A stretch of 64,000 bases of DNA from Candidatus Desulfovibrio kirbyi (GTDB lineage Bacteria > Desulfobacterota > Desulfovibrionia > Desulfovibrionales > Desulfovibrionaceae): positions 1 through 64,000 of the forward strand of contig BLLL01000007.1 of the NCBI GenBank assembly GCA_013374015.1, in the 5' to 3' direction. Each line of letters opens with the position of its first letter. Position 1 is the stretch's first letter. Shown in pieces: positions 27,886-42,800 of this stretch. The position numbers were made by a program, and so were the translations under genes. Under the pieces are notes generated by a model. It ran no database searches. It was given only the letters and a program-made list of their open reading frames with translations, and had not been told where the DNA came from.

Positions 27886-30342
27886 ATGCTCCGGCATTGT
27901 CTTGTTATTGTCGCGGTGTTGTTCACGTTTTGCATGACGCCTGCGTTTTCGCAAGCGCCGCTTGTGGCTGATGTGCCGGCCGCGCAGGCGGAAGGAGGCG
28001 GCGTCGCGAAACCGGACGCGCAGTCGTCCGACTACCAGCCGACTAGGGCTGAGGTGGACGCATGGGAGGATATTTGGGCCGGTCAGCGCGGTATAATTAA
28101 TGAGATCAATGCCAAAGCCATGGCATGGAGAAAAAGGGTTGCGGAGGAGACGGCAGGGCTCAGTGAAGCATCCCGTTTGCATGAAGAGGAATTTCGCCGA
28201 CTGTTCCTGTTGGCAACTACCTTTAAGGATTGGCCCAATCCCTTGGAAGCGGTGAGCCGGCGCATTGCCGCCATCGCGCGCCATCTTCGCTTGATATTTG
28301 AGCCTGTCGTGCTGGCGCGCGCAGATGCCCAGAGGCTACTTGATCGCGTGAGTCAGATAGTTGACAATCTGCCTGAAGAAGTAAGTAAAGGGCGCGTGAG
28401 CGCGGAAATGCAGGCATATGTGAAGGACGTTGGACAGGCAAAGTCGCGCCTGACTGTTGTTGTTGCCCAATACGACGCCGCGCTGGCGCCTTTTCAGACC
28501 ATGCTCAAGCGTTTTCAGGAAACGCGGGACGATATCGGCGCGCGCCTGCCGCTGTTGTGGACAAAGTATTATCTCCAGGACCCTGTGGTGTGGACTGACC
28601 CCGAGGTCTGGGAAGAGGCCGCTCTTCGCGCGGACAGTTTTTTATCCGGCATACAACTGCGTTTGCCGGTGGAACTGCCCGTTACGCTTGCTCAATGGGG
28701 CGCGACAGCCTTGCGTTTTGTGGTGTTTCTTTTTTTTACCGGCCTGTTGACAGTCCTGTTCAGTCGGCGTTGCGCGCCGTCGTCATCAACAGCGCGCCAT
28801 ATTTTCAGAATCAGTCTACCGTATCTCTGTCTGGGCGGCGCTCTGATAGGCAGTTCCGTAACGGGTGATTTTTTTCGTCTGCTGCTCGCGCTCGGCAATC
28901 TTGTCATTATCATGGGGCAGGTATTTCTGGCCTGGGATCTGCGCCTATTGCAGCATCCGCAGGACAGAGAAGCCGCGGCGCCTTTTTGGCGACTGATCCC
29001 CCTCATGTTTTGCGCCTATGCGCTCCTGTATTTGCCCTTGGAAAATCTTTTCAAGCTTCTTGTCTGGGCCGGACTGCTTGTTGTGGCATTGGCTGTGTCG
29101 CGCCGCCGCGCAGTGGAGAAATTTGAAATGTTGCAGTTGGAGAACGGTGCGCTTGAGATGGAGCCTGTTCTCCTCTGGATTTGCTTGGCGTTCGCGCTGG
29201 CCGGTCTGCATATTTACAGTATGGCGCTGTATTTGTTGTTTGTTTCCTGTTCGCTTTCCGTTGAACTGTGCCTTGGCGGGATGTCCCTGATCAACAGGGC
29301 CAGCGAACGCCTGTCCAGGGAGGGCGTCCGCTCCGCCCTGACGCGGCTTTGTATTGCCCTTGCCGCGCCCGTTGTCCTTGCCGCGGGGGCGGCAAGCGTA
29401 CTGCTCTGGATAGGTACGCTGCCCGGCGGCCTGGACATGTTGCGCCACTATGGATTTCAGGGTATGAACATAGGCGGCACACAGTTTAACATAATACAGA
29501 TAGTGCTGATTTTGAGCGCTTTTTACGTAACGCGCGCCGCCGTTGACATGGGAACGCGCTTCTTGTCGCATTTGCCGTCGCAACAGGGTCTGCAGATTGA
29601 CGCAACATTAATTCCTTCCATGCAGACGGCCTTTACCTATGCCCTGTGGTGTATTTTTGGTCTGTTTGCGCTGCATTCCCTCGGCATGGAACTGAGCAGT
29701 CTGCTCATGGTGGCCGGCGGTCTTTCCGTGGGTATCGGTTTCGGCATGCAGACCATCGTCAATAATTTTATTTCAGGGCTGATTTTGATCTTCAGCCGTA
29801 TCCTGCAAGCCGGGGATGTCATAGAAGTGGGTGGCATAACAGGGATAGTGCGTAAAATCAGCGTGCGCGCGACAATGGTGGAAACCTACGACAACGCGCT
29901 TATTTATGTTCCCAATTCGGAATTTGTCTCCAGCCGTCTGATCAACTGGACGCGCAACAGCCGTTCCGTGCGGCGTGAAATAAAAATCGGCGTGGCCTAC
30001 GGGTCGGATGTGGAACAGGTGACGCGCTTGCTGCTGGCTGTTGCCAACAGGCACACTAATGTGCTTAAATATCCCGCTTCGTCGGTTGTGTTTTCTGATT
30101 TTGGCGCGAGTACGCTGGATTTTGTTCTGCACATCTGGGTCAGAGACTACGATGTGGGCGTTTCCACGGCTTCGGAGATACGTTTACAAATTGAAGAGGA
30201 ATTTCGTAAGTATCATATTGAAATAGCGTTTCCGCAACTGGATGTGCATATCAGGAATATGCCGCCGCGTTTGGCCGGCGGGCGGCATCCGGTGAGGAGA
30301 ATGCGTGAGAAATATCTGGTACAAAAAAAACGCACCATATAA
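27886..30342 (+). CDS. Large mechanosensitive channel of the MscS family
   Basis: Inner-membrane channel for osmotic relief. It is 818 residues, longer than MscS (about 290) and shorter than MscK (about 1120). A signal peptide (residues 1-23, ending AFSQA) precedes a periplasmic helical domain of about 230 residues. About eight to ten hydrophobic segments follow between residues 270 and 620. The pore helix and MscS beta domain contain LMVAGGLSVGIGFGMQTIVNNFISGLI, EVGGITGIVRKISVRATMVETYDNALIYVPNSEF and the C-terminal alpha/beta domain. The GTG/ATG choice is settled by AGGAGG upstream at about 27872. A cupin gene starts 20 bases after its stop. Confidence 0.9.
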   Translation: MLRHCLVIVAVLFTFCMTPAFSQAPLVADVPAAQAEGGGVAKPDAQSSDYQPTRAEVDAWEDIWAGQRGIINEINAKAMAWRKRVAEETAGLSEASRLHEEEFRRLFLLATTFKDWPNPLEAVSRRIAAIARHLRLIFEPVVLARADAQRLLDRVSQIVDNLPEEVSKGRVSAEMQAYVKDVGQAKSRLTVVVAQYDAALAPFQTMLKRFQETRDDIGARLPLLWTKYYLQDPVVWTDPEVWEEAALRADSFLSGIQLRLPVELPVTLAQWGATALRFVVFLFFTGLLTVLFSRRCAPSSSTARHIFRISLPYLCLGGALIGSSVTGDFFRLLLALGNLVIIMGQVFLAWDLRLLQHPQDREAAAPFWRLIPLMFCAYALLYLPLENLFKLLVWAGLLVVALAVSRRRAVEKFEMLQLENGALEMEPVLLWICLAFALAGLHIYSMALYLLFVSCSLSVELCLGGMSLINRASERLSREGVRSALTRLCIALAAPVVLAAGAASVLLWIGTLPGGLDMLRHYGFQGMNIGGTQFNIIQIVLILSAFYVTRAAVDMGTRFLSHLPSQQGLQIDATLIPSMQTAFTYALWCIFGLFALHSLGMELSSLLMVAGGLSVGIGFGMQTIVNNFISGLILIFSRILQAGDVIEVGGITGIVRKISVRATMVETYDNALIYVPNSEFVSSRLINWTRNSRSVRREIKIGVAYGSDVEQVTRLLLAVANRHTNVLKYPASSVVFSDFGASTLDFVLHIWVRDYDVGVSTASEIRLQIEEEFRKYHIEIAFPQLDVHIRNMPPRLAGGRHPVRRMREKYLVQKKRTI

Positions 30343-30362
30343 ATATGACGAATGGAGGGAGT

Positions 30363-30713
30363 ATGATACGTCGCGCTGATGCAGTGACTGTGACAATCTG
30401 TCCAAAATTTGGCGGTCCCGGCGACACGTGGGCAGCACATATCCTGAATGAGGGGGAATTTGAGGGAAAGGGGCGGCTGTTTAACCGCACAGTGCTCAAA
30501 CCTGGCGTGGGCATTGGCAAACACCGCCATACGAACGAATTTGAGGTGTACTACATTCTGAAAGGCGAAGGCCTGTACGACGACAACGGCAGCAAGGTGA
30601 AGGTGGGCGCGGGCGATATGACGCTGTGTCCTGACGGGGAGGAGCACGGCATCCTCAATACCGGGACAGAAGATCTGGAAATGATCGCCCTGATCCTGTT
30701 TGCCGGAAAGTAA
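30363..30713 (+). CDS. Cupin-domain protein
   Basis: Single small cupin of 116 residues. Motif 1 is GVGIGKHRHTNEFEVYYILKGEG and motif 2 is DMTLCPDGEEHGILN. The His/Glu metal ligands of the cupin fold are therefore present. The ATG at 30363 has GGAGGG 5 bases upstream and is preferred over the ATG at 30345. Substrate is unknown; small cupins of this kind include sugar isomerases and sensors. It lies between the channel gene and the 30719 gene with short gaps, so these may be one transcript running into purA. Confidence 0.85.
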   Translation: MIRRADAVTVTICPKFGGPGDTWAAHILNEGEFEGKGRLFNRTVLKPGVGIGKHRHTNEFEVYYILKGEGLYDDNGSKVKVGAGDMTLCPDGEEHGILNTGTEDLEMIALILFAGK

Positions 30714-30718
30714 GGCGT

Positions 30719-33319
<2,601 letters not shown>

Positions 33320-33566
33320 AGATCTCTCATGACAGGGGTAATCTTGCCTGAAACCGGTAAGTTCCGCCTGATTTTCAATTCACGCCCCCGCGTAAGGGGC
33401 GACGGATACTTCCCTTTGCGCGTATGATGATAAATGGTTTCAATTCACGCCCCCGCGTAAGGGGCGCCCTCTCCGCCAACCCTTCACCCCGCATCTTTGC
33501 CGTTTCAATTCACGCCCCCGCGTAAGGGGCGACGCCGATCAATTGCCACGCCATCAAGTTGGATGA

Positions 33567-34178
33567 ATTTCAATTCACGCCCCTGCGTAAGGGGCGACAT
33601 TATGACAAAAGACAAGATAAATAAGGACATATTTCAATTCACGCCCCTGCGTAAGGGGCGACGCCCGTCACAGAGTATTGCGGGAGAGCTTTTTATTTCA
33701 ATTCACGCCCCTGCGTAAGGGGCGACATGAAGTGTGATTTTTATCAGGGGGTGGAAAATATTTCAATTCACGCCCCTGCGTAAGGGGCGACTTTGGCATG
33801 TCCATAATCTGCATAAGGAAGTCATTTCAATTCACGCCCCTGCGTAAGGGGCGACATTATGACAAAAGACAAGATAAATAAGGACATATTTCAATTCACG
33901 CCCCTGCGTAAGGGGCGACGCCCGTCACAGAGTATTGCGGGAGAGCTTTTTATTTCAATTCACGCCCCTGCGTAAGGGGCGACATTATGACAAAAGACAA
34001 GATAAATAAGGACATATTTCAATTCACGCCCCTGCGTAAGGGGCGACGATGCCTTGTCCGGCCTCACCAAGGAAAGATAAAATTTCAATTCACGCCCCTG
34101 CGTAAGGGGCGACTTCTTTACAACATAGCCAGCTACATATTGCGCGATTTCAATTCACGCCCCCGCGTAAGGGGCGAC
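33567..34178 (-). repeat. Block of ten variant repeats at the old end of the array
   Basis: Repeats starting at 33567, 33631, 33695, 33760, 33824, 33888, 33952, 34016 and 34082 share two changes from consensus: A for G at the first plus-strand base, and CCCCT for CCCCC. The repeat at 34147 keeps only the first change, so it marks the transition. Spacers within the block are duplicated: 33599-33630 recurs at 33856-33887 and 33984-34015, and 33663-33694 recurs at 33920-33951. A shared ancestral repeat mutation followed by unit duplication explains this. Confidence 0.9.
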
Positions 34179-34604
34179 GAATCACCCGGAAGCCAAAAAC
34201 AAAAGGAAAAAGTTTCAATTCACGCCCCCGCGTAAGGGGCGACGGCGCAGGACTTTACATAGATGGCACGATTTTCGTTTCAATTCACGCCCCCGCGTAA
34301 GGGGCGACAACAAGGCCATGCCGACGCTGCTTGCAACGCCGGTTTCAATTCACGCCCCCGCGTAAGGGGCGACCTTATTAAATCAGTCATTTGCGCATTT
34401 AAGCTAAGTTTCAATTCACGCCCCCGCGTAAGGGGCGACTTTAAGCCTTGGCGCTGATGGCTGGGAGATGTCCGTTTCAATTCACGCCCCCGCGTAAGGG
34501 GCGACCACGAGTCGGAAATGAGAGTCGCGCAAATGGGATGTTTCAATTCACGCCCCCGCGTAAGGGGCGACGCAAGCTGATGGAATACTAGCCAGCCGCA
34601 ATGT

Positions 34605-34636
34605 GTTTCAATTCACGCCCCCGCGTAAGGGTGCCA
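34605..34636 (-). repeat. Damaged CRISPR repeat
   Basis: Repeat 20 from the low end keeps the first 26 plus-strand bases of the consensus and then reads GTGCCA instead of GGCGAC. On the transcribed strand this breaks the 5' arm of the hairpin that Cas5c recognises. The flanking spacers share the end GCCGCAATGT, which suggests misaligned recombination. Confidence 0.8.
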
Positions 34637-36809
34637 GGGAAGCCACCACTGGCCGTAGCGTGCGCCGCAATGTGTTTCAATTCACGCCCCCGCGTAAGGG
34701 GCGACGACGCGATCAGGGGCACAACACTCTCACCATACAGGTTTCAATTCACGCCCCCGCGTAAGGGGCGACTATTCCGGCAAAGGGATAAGGGCAGAAT
34801 GAAAATTGTTTCAATTCACGCCCCCGCGTAAGGGGCGACAGGATTGATTTTGAATGGCCTTCCTGTTCGTAGCGTTTCAATTCACGCCCCCGCGTAAGGG
34901 GCGACGGCAAGGGAAATTCCTCCCAGCCGGAAAAAAAGGTTTCAATTCACGCCCCCGCGTAAGGGGCGACATTGAATAGTCTGTTGCGTGATTTATCCGC
35001 ATAGTTGTTTCAATTCACGCCCCCGCGTAAGGGGCGACCCATGGAAGCCGTCAGAAGTTTGTAGTTAGACAGTTTCAATTCACGCCCCCGCGTAAGGGGC
35101 GACATTCAATCCCCGAAACCGTTTCGTACGTAACCGAGTTTCAATTCACGCCCCCGCGTAAGGGGCGACACAAAAAATTCACCTGCAACTGTAGTTATGA
35201 AGTTTCAATTCACGCCCCCGCGTAAGGGGCGACCACATTGTTATCAACCATTTGCATGGCTAACTGTTTCAATTCACGCCCCCGCGTAAGGGGCGACGTC
35301 CGCGACCTCCAGGCGTGCGACTGGGAGCGCGTTTCAATTCACGCCCCCGCGTAAGGGGCGACATTTACCCCCGACGGTGCAGAAGTCCTTGACCAGTTTC
35401 AATTCACGCCCCCGCGTAAGGGGCGACAAAAATAAAGATAATTATGTCCAAAGTTTGCTTGTTTCAATTCACGCCCCCGCGTAAGGGGCGACAGTTGGTA
35501 TTCTCAAAGGACTCCGGTCTTGACACGTTTCAATTCACGCCCCCGCGTAAGGGGCGACGCGTGCGGCCGATATCGCCGCGCGCCAAGAGATGGTTTCAAT
35601 TCACGCCCCCGCGTAAGGGGCGACGGAACAGAGCAGGACTCTTTTCGACTGGTCAACGTTTCAATTCACGCCCCCGCGTAAGGGGCGACCTCCCTGTCAC
35701 GTAGCATAGTACTTATCAAGTAGTTTCAATTCACGCCCCCGCGTAAGGGGCGACAGCATACGACCTAATCTATAACGAGTGGTATCGTGTTTCAATTCAC
35801 GCCCCCGCGTAAGGGGCGACAGGAAGCAACCTGAAGCCGCAGCCGGTCGCGGATGTTTCAATTCACGCCCCCGCGTAAGGGGCGACGTGAAGGATTCGCC
35901 GCAAGGAACGAGGCATTGAGGTTTCAATTCACGCCCCCGCGTAAGGGGCGACAACTGCCAACGTGGACGATGGATATAGCCGACGAAGTTTCAATTCACG
36001 CCCCCGCGTAAGGGGCGACGCCGTCAGTTTCCGCGGTGATGGTCGAATTATCGTTTCAATTCACGCCCCCGCGTAAGGGGCGACATCGCCCGCCTTGCGT
36101 AAAATTGCGTTCAGCTGGTTTCAATTCACGCCCCCGCGTAAGGGGCGACCACGACCTGGGCGCGCAGCCGATCACGGATGTGCTGTTTCAATTCACGCCC
36201 CCGCGTAAGGGGCGACGAGGTCGGAGTCGCCTCCCAGAGCATAACGAAGCGTTTCAATTCACGCCCCCGCGTAAGGGGCGACTCCATCAGCCCGGCGGCC
36301 GCCGGGCATAGCTGGGTTTCAATTCACGCCCCCGCGTAAGGGGCGACTTCATCTGCGCCGTGATATCATGCCCGCACACGGGTTTCAATTCACGCCCCCG
36401 CGTAAGGGGCGACCAGAAAATGGGGGCGCGGGAATTCTGGATTGAAGTTTCAATTCACGCCCCCGCGTAAGGGGCGACGGTAGCATAGCATGTCGTGGGA
36501 ATACGAAAATCTGTTTCAATTCACGCCCCCGCGTAAGGGGCGACGCCCCGAAACGTTCATCCGGCACAATCAGGTCTGGTTTCAATTCACGCCCCCGCGT
36601 AAGGGGCGACGTTGCGTACGGCGCACCATCTTCAGGCCGCCGATCGTTTCAATTCACGCCCCCGCGTAAGGGGCGACAAAAAGCGCTTGTGATAAAGGCT
36701 GAATATTACAGGTTTCAATTCACGCCCCCGCGTAAGGGGCGACCCGCGCCATATAAGGGAAAACTTGAATTTATTGTGTTTCAATTCACGCCCCCGCGTA
36801 AGGGGCGAC

Positions 36810-36843
36810 AAATTGCACAGGTATCTGAACCTTGTTTGGAAAC
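36810..36843 (-). other. CRISPR spacer identical to 34 bases of cas8c
   Basis: This spacer lies between the repeats starting 36778 and 36844, roughly 257th from the leader. Its reverse complement equals plus-strand 59653-59686 inside cas8c at all 34 positions by direct comparison. The crRNA would be antisense to the cas8c mRNA. Confidence 0.93.
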
Positions 36844-39800
36844 GTTTCAATTCACGCCCCCGCGTAAGGGGCGACAACAAGTTGCTGTAATGCTTAGGAA
36901 AATCGCGGTTTCAATTCACGCCCCCGCGTAAGGGGCGACCGCATCCATCAGCAAGCCCGTGATATCGAACAGGTTTCAATTCACGCCCCCGCGTAAGGGG
37001 CGACCCAACAGGAAGTCCGAAGTAATCATGAATAGAGCCGTTTCAATTCACGCCCCCGCGTAAGGGGCGACGTCAACTTCCTGTTGGCGACTATCAGATT
37101 CGTTTTGGTTTCAATTCACGCCCCCGCGTAAGGGGCGACAGAGCAGCAGTAAGACCGATAGCAGGTTTAAGTGTTTCAATTCACGCCCCCGCGTAAGGGG
37201 CGACCATAATAAAGTTCATCGGTGTAAACGGGTTGCTGTTTCAATTCACGCCCCCGCGTAAGGGGCGACCTCATTGCCCCGCCGCCCCGTTCCAGCACGT
37301 GAGTGTTTCAATTCACGCCCCCGCGTAAGGGGCGACCGCAACACCTGACAAAATCGGCATGATGAAGCCGGTTTCAATTCACGCCCCCGCGTAAGGGGCG
37401 ACGCTCCGCCGGTGGGTTCGGTACCATCAGTGTCTAGTTTCAATTCACGCCCCCGCGTAAGGGGCGACTCCGTCACGGGCGCGGCTAGTAAGATTATGCT
37501 AGTTTCAATTCACGCCCCCGCGTAAGGGGCGACGGATACTTCCCTTTGCGCGTATGATGATAAATGGTTTCAATTCACGCCCCCGCGTAAGGGGCGACGG
37601 ATACTTCCCTTTGCGCGTATGATGATAAATGGTTTCAATTCACGCCCCCGCGTAAGGGGCGACTCTGCGGCTGGCTGGGCGCGTTCGGCCTTGGATGGTT
37701 TCAATTCACGCCCCCGCGTAAGGGGCGACAAGGCCAGCGCACATTCCGGATCAGGCGCGGCCTGTTTCAATTCACGCCCCCGCGTAAGGGGCGACATCAT
37801 TTTTGTAGGTTGAAGAACGTCTGTCAAATGTTTCAATTCACGCCCCCGCGTAAGGGGCGACAATCGTGCGAAACGGCCAGATGTACACCGCAGCCGTTTC
37901 AATTCACGCCCCCGCGTAAGGGGCGACGGGGCGGGGATTTTCCCCGCGCCACAAACAAAAGGTTTCAATTCACGCCCCCGCGTAAGGGGCGACGTCGATG
38001 GCGACGGCTGAAGCGCCCGGGATGGTACGTTTCAATTCACGCCCCCGCGTAAGGGGCGACGACGCCCATCCAGCAAGCTGCTGGCCTCCAACATGTTTCA
38101 ATTCACGCCCCCGCGTAAGGGGCGACGCACGCGGAAGCTGCCCGTCACGTTGGCCGCAAGGTTTCAATTCACGCCCCCGCGTAAGGGGCGACCCCCGCAG
38201 CGGATGATTGCCATTTGTGGGTGTGGTTTCAATTCACGCCCCCGCGTAAGGGGCGACTACAGACATGAACAACAATTTGGCCGGCATATATGTTTCAATT
38301 CACGCCCCCGCGTAAGGGGCGACGAAGGCCGACGACACCACGACCAGCATTGACGCTGTTTCAATTCACGCCCCCGCGTAAGGGGCGACGTCTTGGTGAA
38401 GGTTATAAGAAACATACAGTCGGTTTCAATTCACGCCCCCGCGTAAGGGGCGACGGCGTAGATAATCATCATCTACATCATAAAAAAAGTTTCAATTCAC
38501 GCCCCCGCGTAAGGGGCGACGTGCGCCACATCGCTGGTCCTAAAACCTCAAAAGTTTCAATTCACGCCCCCGCGTAAGGGGCGACCACACGTTGAGCGTC
38601 CTCGTCAAGCAAAGACTGGTTTCAATTCACGCCCCCGCGTAAGGGGCGACAAATGGGCTGCATAAAAATATCACCGCTGAACGTTTCAATTCACGCCCCC
38701 GCGTAAGGGGCGACCTTTTCTTCCTTTGTCGTATAGGATGCGAAATGTTTCAATTCACGCCCCCGCGTAAGGGGCGACATGGCCCCGGTAAAGGTTGGAG
38801 TTATAGTTGCACTGGTTTCAATTCACGCCCCCGCGTAAGGGGCGACCCGTCCAGCCGCCTTCCCCAAACTTCCCCGTTATAGTTTCAATTCACGCCCCCG
38901 CGTAAGGGGCGACGTATTGATTCAGCCACAGACACCATTGTTTTGTGGTTTCAATTCACGCCCCCGCGTAAGGGGCGACGCAACCGGAGGGGGCAATGAA
39001 CAAAGATAAGGTGTTTCAATTCACGCCCCCGCGTAAGGGGCGACTCTTGACATTATTGTCCAGAAAACCATACAGGAGTTTCAATTCACGCCCCCGCGTA
39101 AGGGGCGACTACCTTGCCAGCAATCAGGACACGCGGGAATGTGTTTCAATTCACGCCCCCGCGTAAGGGGCGACCAATCGCAACCTAAAGGGGGCTAAAA
39201 TGGCAGTGGTTTCAATTCACGCCCCCGCGTAAGGGGCGACCCACAAGGAAGGTAAGCTGACGCCCTGGGCACAGGTTTCAATTCACGCCCCCGCGTAAGG
39301 GGCGACGATAGATCGCCACCAGCGCCGGGCATACGATCAGTTTCAATTCACGCCCCCGCGTAAGGGGCGACTTGCTGATAAACAAATGGGGCTGGTGAAT
39401 TTATGGTTTCAATTCACGCCCCCGCGTAAGGGGCGACCTTTAGACTGTACATAATAGTTCTAAAATTTGAGTTTCAATTCACGCCCCCGCGTAAGGGGCG
39501 ACCCCCCCTCTCCATGCTGTACCGCAGTCGAGAACATGTTTCAATTCACGCCCCCGCGTAAGGGGCGACGCCGCCCTTGGCAACATCGCCTTCACTATAG
39601 AATGTTTCAATTCACGCCCCCGCGTAAGGGGCGACAATACGGAACAGATAAAGATCGGCTCATTCGATGAGTTTCAATTCACGCCCCCGCGTAAGGGGCG
39701 ACCGGAAGCGAACGCAAAGCAGTCGCAAGGCTTGGTTTCAATTCACGCCCCCGCGTAAGGGGCGACCCGCCAAAAATAAGCGCTTTTTCAACCTCAGAGA

Positions 39801-42800
39801 GTTTCAATTCACGCCCCCGCGTAAGGGGCGACCTTGAAGGGCGATAATATTATCGTATAAATCCTGTTTCAATTCACGCCCCCGCGTAAGGGGCGACCTT
39901 GGGGCGGTGTACTGGTTCGCGGGCAACTACGTTTCAATTCACGCCCCCGCGTAAGGGGCGACAAGCAATACCGTGGTGGAAACGGGGCAGGCATATGTTT
40001 CAATTCACGCCCCCGCGTAAGGGGCGACTGCCCGGATGCGCCTTGATTTCGATTTGTACACTTGTTTCAATTCACGCCCCCGCGTAAGGGGCGACTCGTC
40101 CCCCTAGCACAAGAAAGGTCTTTCATGGTTTCAATTCACGCCCCCGCGTAAGGGGCGACGTAATAGCGCTATCACTACGGCTATAATCAAGTTTCAATTC
40201 ACGCCCCCGCGTAAGGGGCGACGCCGAAAGGCATGGAAGTCGACCATATCAACCATGTTTCAATTCACGCCCCCGCGTAAGGGGCGACCCTGTTTATCAA
40301 CCCGTTAATCCGGTTCATCAGGTTTCAATTCACGCCCCCGCGTAAGGGGCGACGTATCAGTTGGGCTTCAATGGCAATCTGGCACAGGTTTCAATTCACG
40401 CCCCCGCGTAAGGGGCGACCTTGGGGCGGTGTACTGGTTCGCGGGCAACTACTTGTTTCAATTCACGCCCCCGCGTAAGGGGCGACATTGTTGTTCAATA
40501 TCGACGTATCATACGAAAAGTTTCAATTCACGCCCCCGCGTAAGGGGCGACGTGTTATTTATCGCCTTGTCAAGCAAGTGGCGGTTTCAATTCACGCCCC
40601 CGCGTAAGGGGCGACGATATTGTTTGTGAAATTTCCCGTCATCTGACAGTTTCAATTCACGCCCCCGCGTAAGGGGCGACATCGCCCGCCTTGCGTAAAA
40701 TTGCGTTGAGCTGGTTTCAATTCACGCCCCCGCGTAAGGGGCGACAATCGCCCGCCTTGCGTAAAATTGCGTTGAGCTGGTTTCAATTCACGCCCCCGCG
40801 TAAGGGGCGACATTATTGCCGGTAATCGGCAACGTGCTGGACAAGAGTTTCAATTCACGCCCCCGCGTAAGGGGCGACTGGGCGAACCGCGCAAGCCTTT
40901 TGATTACGATGTTTCAATTCACGCCCCCGCGTAAGGGGCGACATCGCCCGCCTTGCGTAAAATTGCGTTGAGCTGGTTTCAATTCACGCCCCCGCGTAAG
41001 GGGCGACCAGTTCCGGCGCACGATAAAGAAGCTGGAAAATGTTTCAATTCACGCCCCCGCGTAAGGGGCGACCCAGAATAATGCCGGTAATGCCCAGCGG
41101 GCGCTTGTTTCAATTCACGCCCCCGCGTAAGGGGCGACTTAATTGGTTCCGTCGATTAATAGATTGGGTCACGTTTCAATTCACGCCCCCGCGTAAGGGG
41201 CGACTGAAGTAATCGCGCGACCAGTCACAGGAGAGGAGAGTTTCAATTCACGCCCCCGCGTAAGGGGCGACCTTTATATTTGACCATCTGGAGCGCGGCA
41301 GTAAGTTTCAATTCACGCCCCCGCGTAAGGGGCGACGAAGGCGGATGGACGGCCACTGGCGCACCGCAAGTTTCAATTCACGCCCCCGCGTAAGGGGCGA
41401 CAACAATCACGTATGATGGCGGCGAAGTTTCGAAGTTTCAATTCACGCCCCCGCGTAAGGGGCGACGGTGCGCTATACCCGCAATAACGGCGCAAACTGG
41501 TTTCAATTCACGCCCCCGCGTAAGGGGCGACGCACTTCTTCCGATGGGGAATCAAGGTAGCGCGTGTTTCAATTCACGCCCCCGCGTAAGGGGCGACCAG
41601 AGGGCGCGACTACGTCTAGCCCAGAGGGCGCGTTTCAATTCACGCCCCCGCGTAAGGGGCGACGAGGACGGCAACCGAGTCCGGCCAGTCAGATATTGTT
41701 TCAATTCACGCCCCCGCGTAAGGGGCGACCAAGGTGTAAACGAGTATGATATCTGGAGTACAGTTTCAATTCACGCCCCCGCGTAAGGGGCGACTTCCCG
41801 CAACAATCTCACTGCCATTTTTGAACGTGTTTCAATTCACGCCCCCGCGTAAGGGGCGACTCTGGCGTATGAAGCAGGCGCAATCCATAAAGTGTTTCAA
41901 TTCACGCCCCCGCGTAAGGGGCGACAATTTCACGCCTGACAAATACTTGACCTTTTCGGTTTCAATTCACGCCCCCGCGTAAGGGGCGACAATTTCACGC
42001 CTGACAAATACTTGACCTTTTCGGTTTCAATTCACGCCCCCGCGTAAGGGGCGACAACGAGGGGGAGGGGCAACCCTCCCCGTAATTGTGTTTCAATTCA
42101 CGCCCCCGCGTAAGGGGCGACATCCTTGAAGCGTTGTGCGCTGTGTATGGCATTGTTTCAATTCACGCCCCCGCGTAAGGGGCGACACCGATGCCGCTTT
42201 CATATTGGGCAAGGAATAGTTTCAATTCACGCCCCCGCGTAAGGGGCGACAAAGGGGTTGAAATTCCTGATGATTATTCTATCGTTTCAATTCACGCCCC
42301 CGCGTAAGGGGCGACACTTTCTGCTTCCGGTGGTGCAACGTTTTCTGATGGTTTCAATTCACGCCCCCGCGTAAGGGGCGACATCAACGCATATGCTTGT
42401 ATAAAATTGAGAGTGGTTTCAATTCACGCCCCCGCGTAAGGGGCGACCGCCGAAATCTCTGCGTTTACCGTTTTCGGCAAGTTTCAATTCACGCCCCCGC
42501 GTAAGGGGCGACGAAACGCTGCGGAGCCATATGCCAGAGCCTCATCAGGTTTCAATTCACGCCCCCGCGTAAGGGGCGACGAGCCGCCGCGGACGCCCAT
42601 AAACTGTTTTAACGTTTCAATTCACGCCCCCGCGTAAGGGGCGACAGCGGTGCCCGTCACCGGCGTCCATACGAGCCTGTTTCAATTCACGCCCCCGCGT
42701 AAGGGGCGACTTTCTACTTCTTCATCTTCTTCGTCAGAATTCTGTTTCAATTCACGCCCCCGCGTAAGGGGCGACACCGGAAGGAACAAAAACTTTTCCG

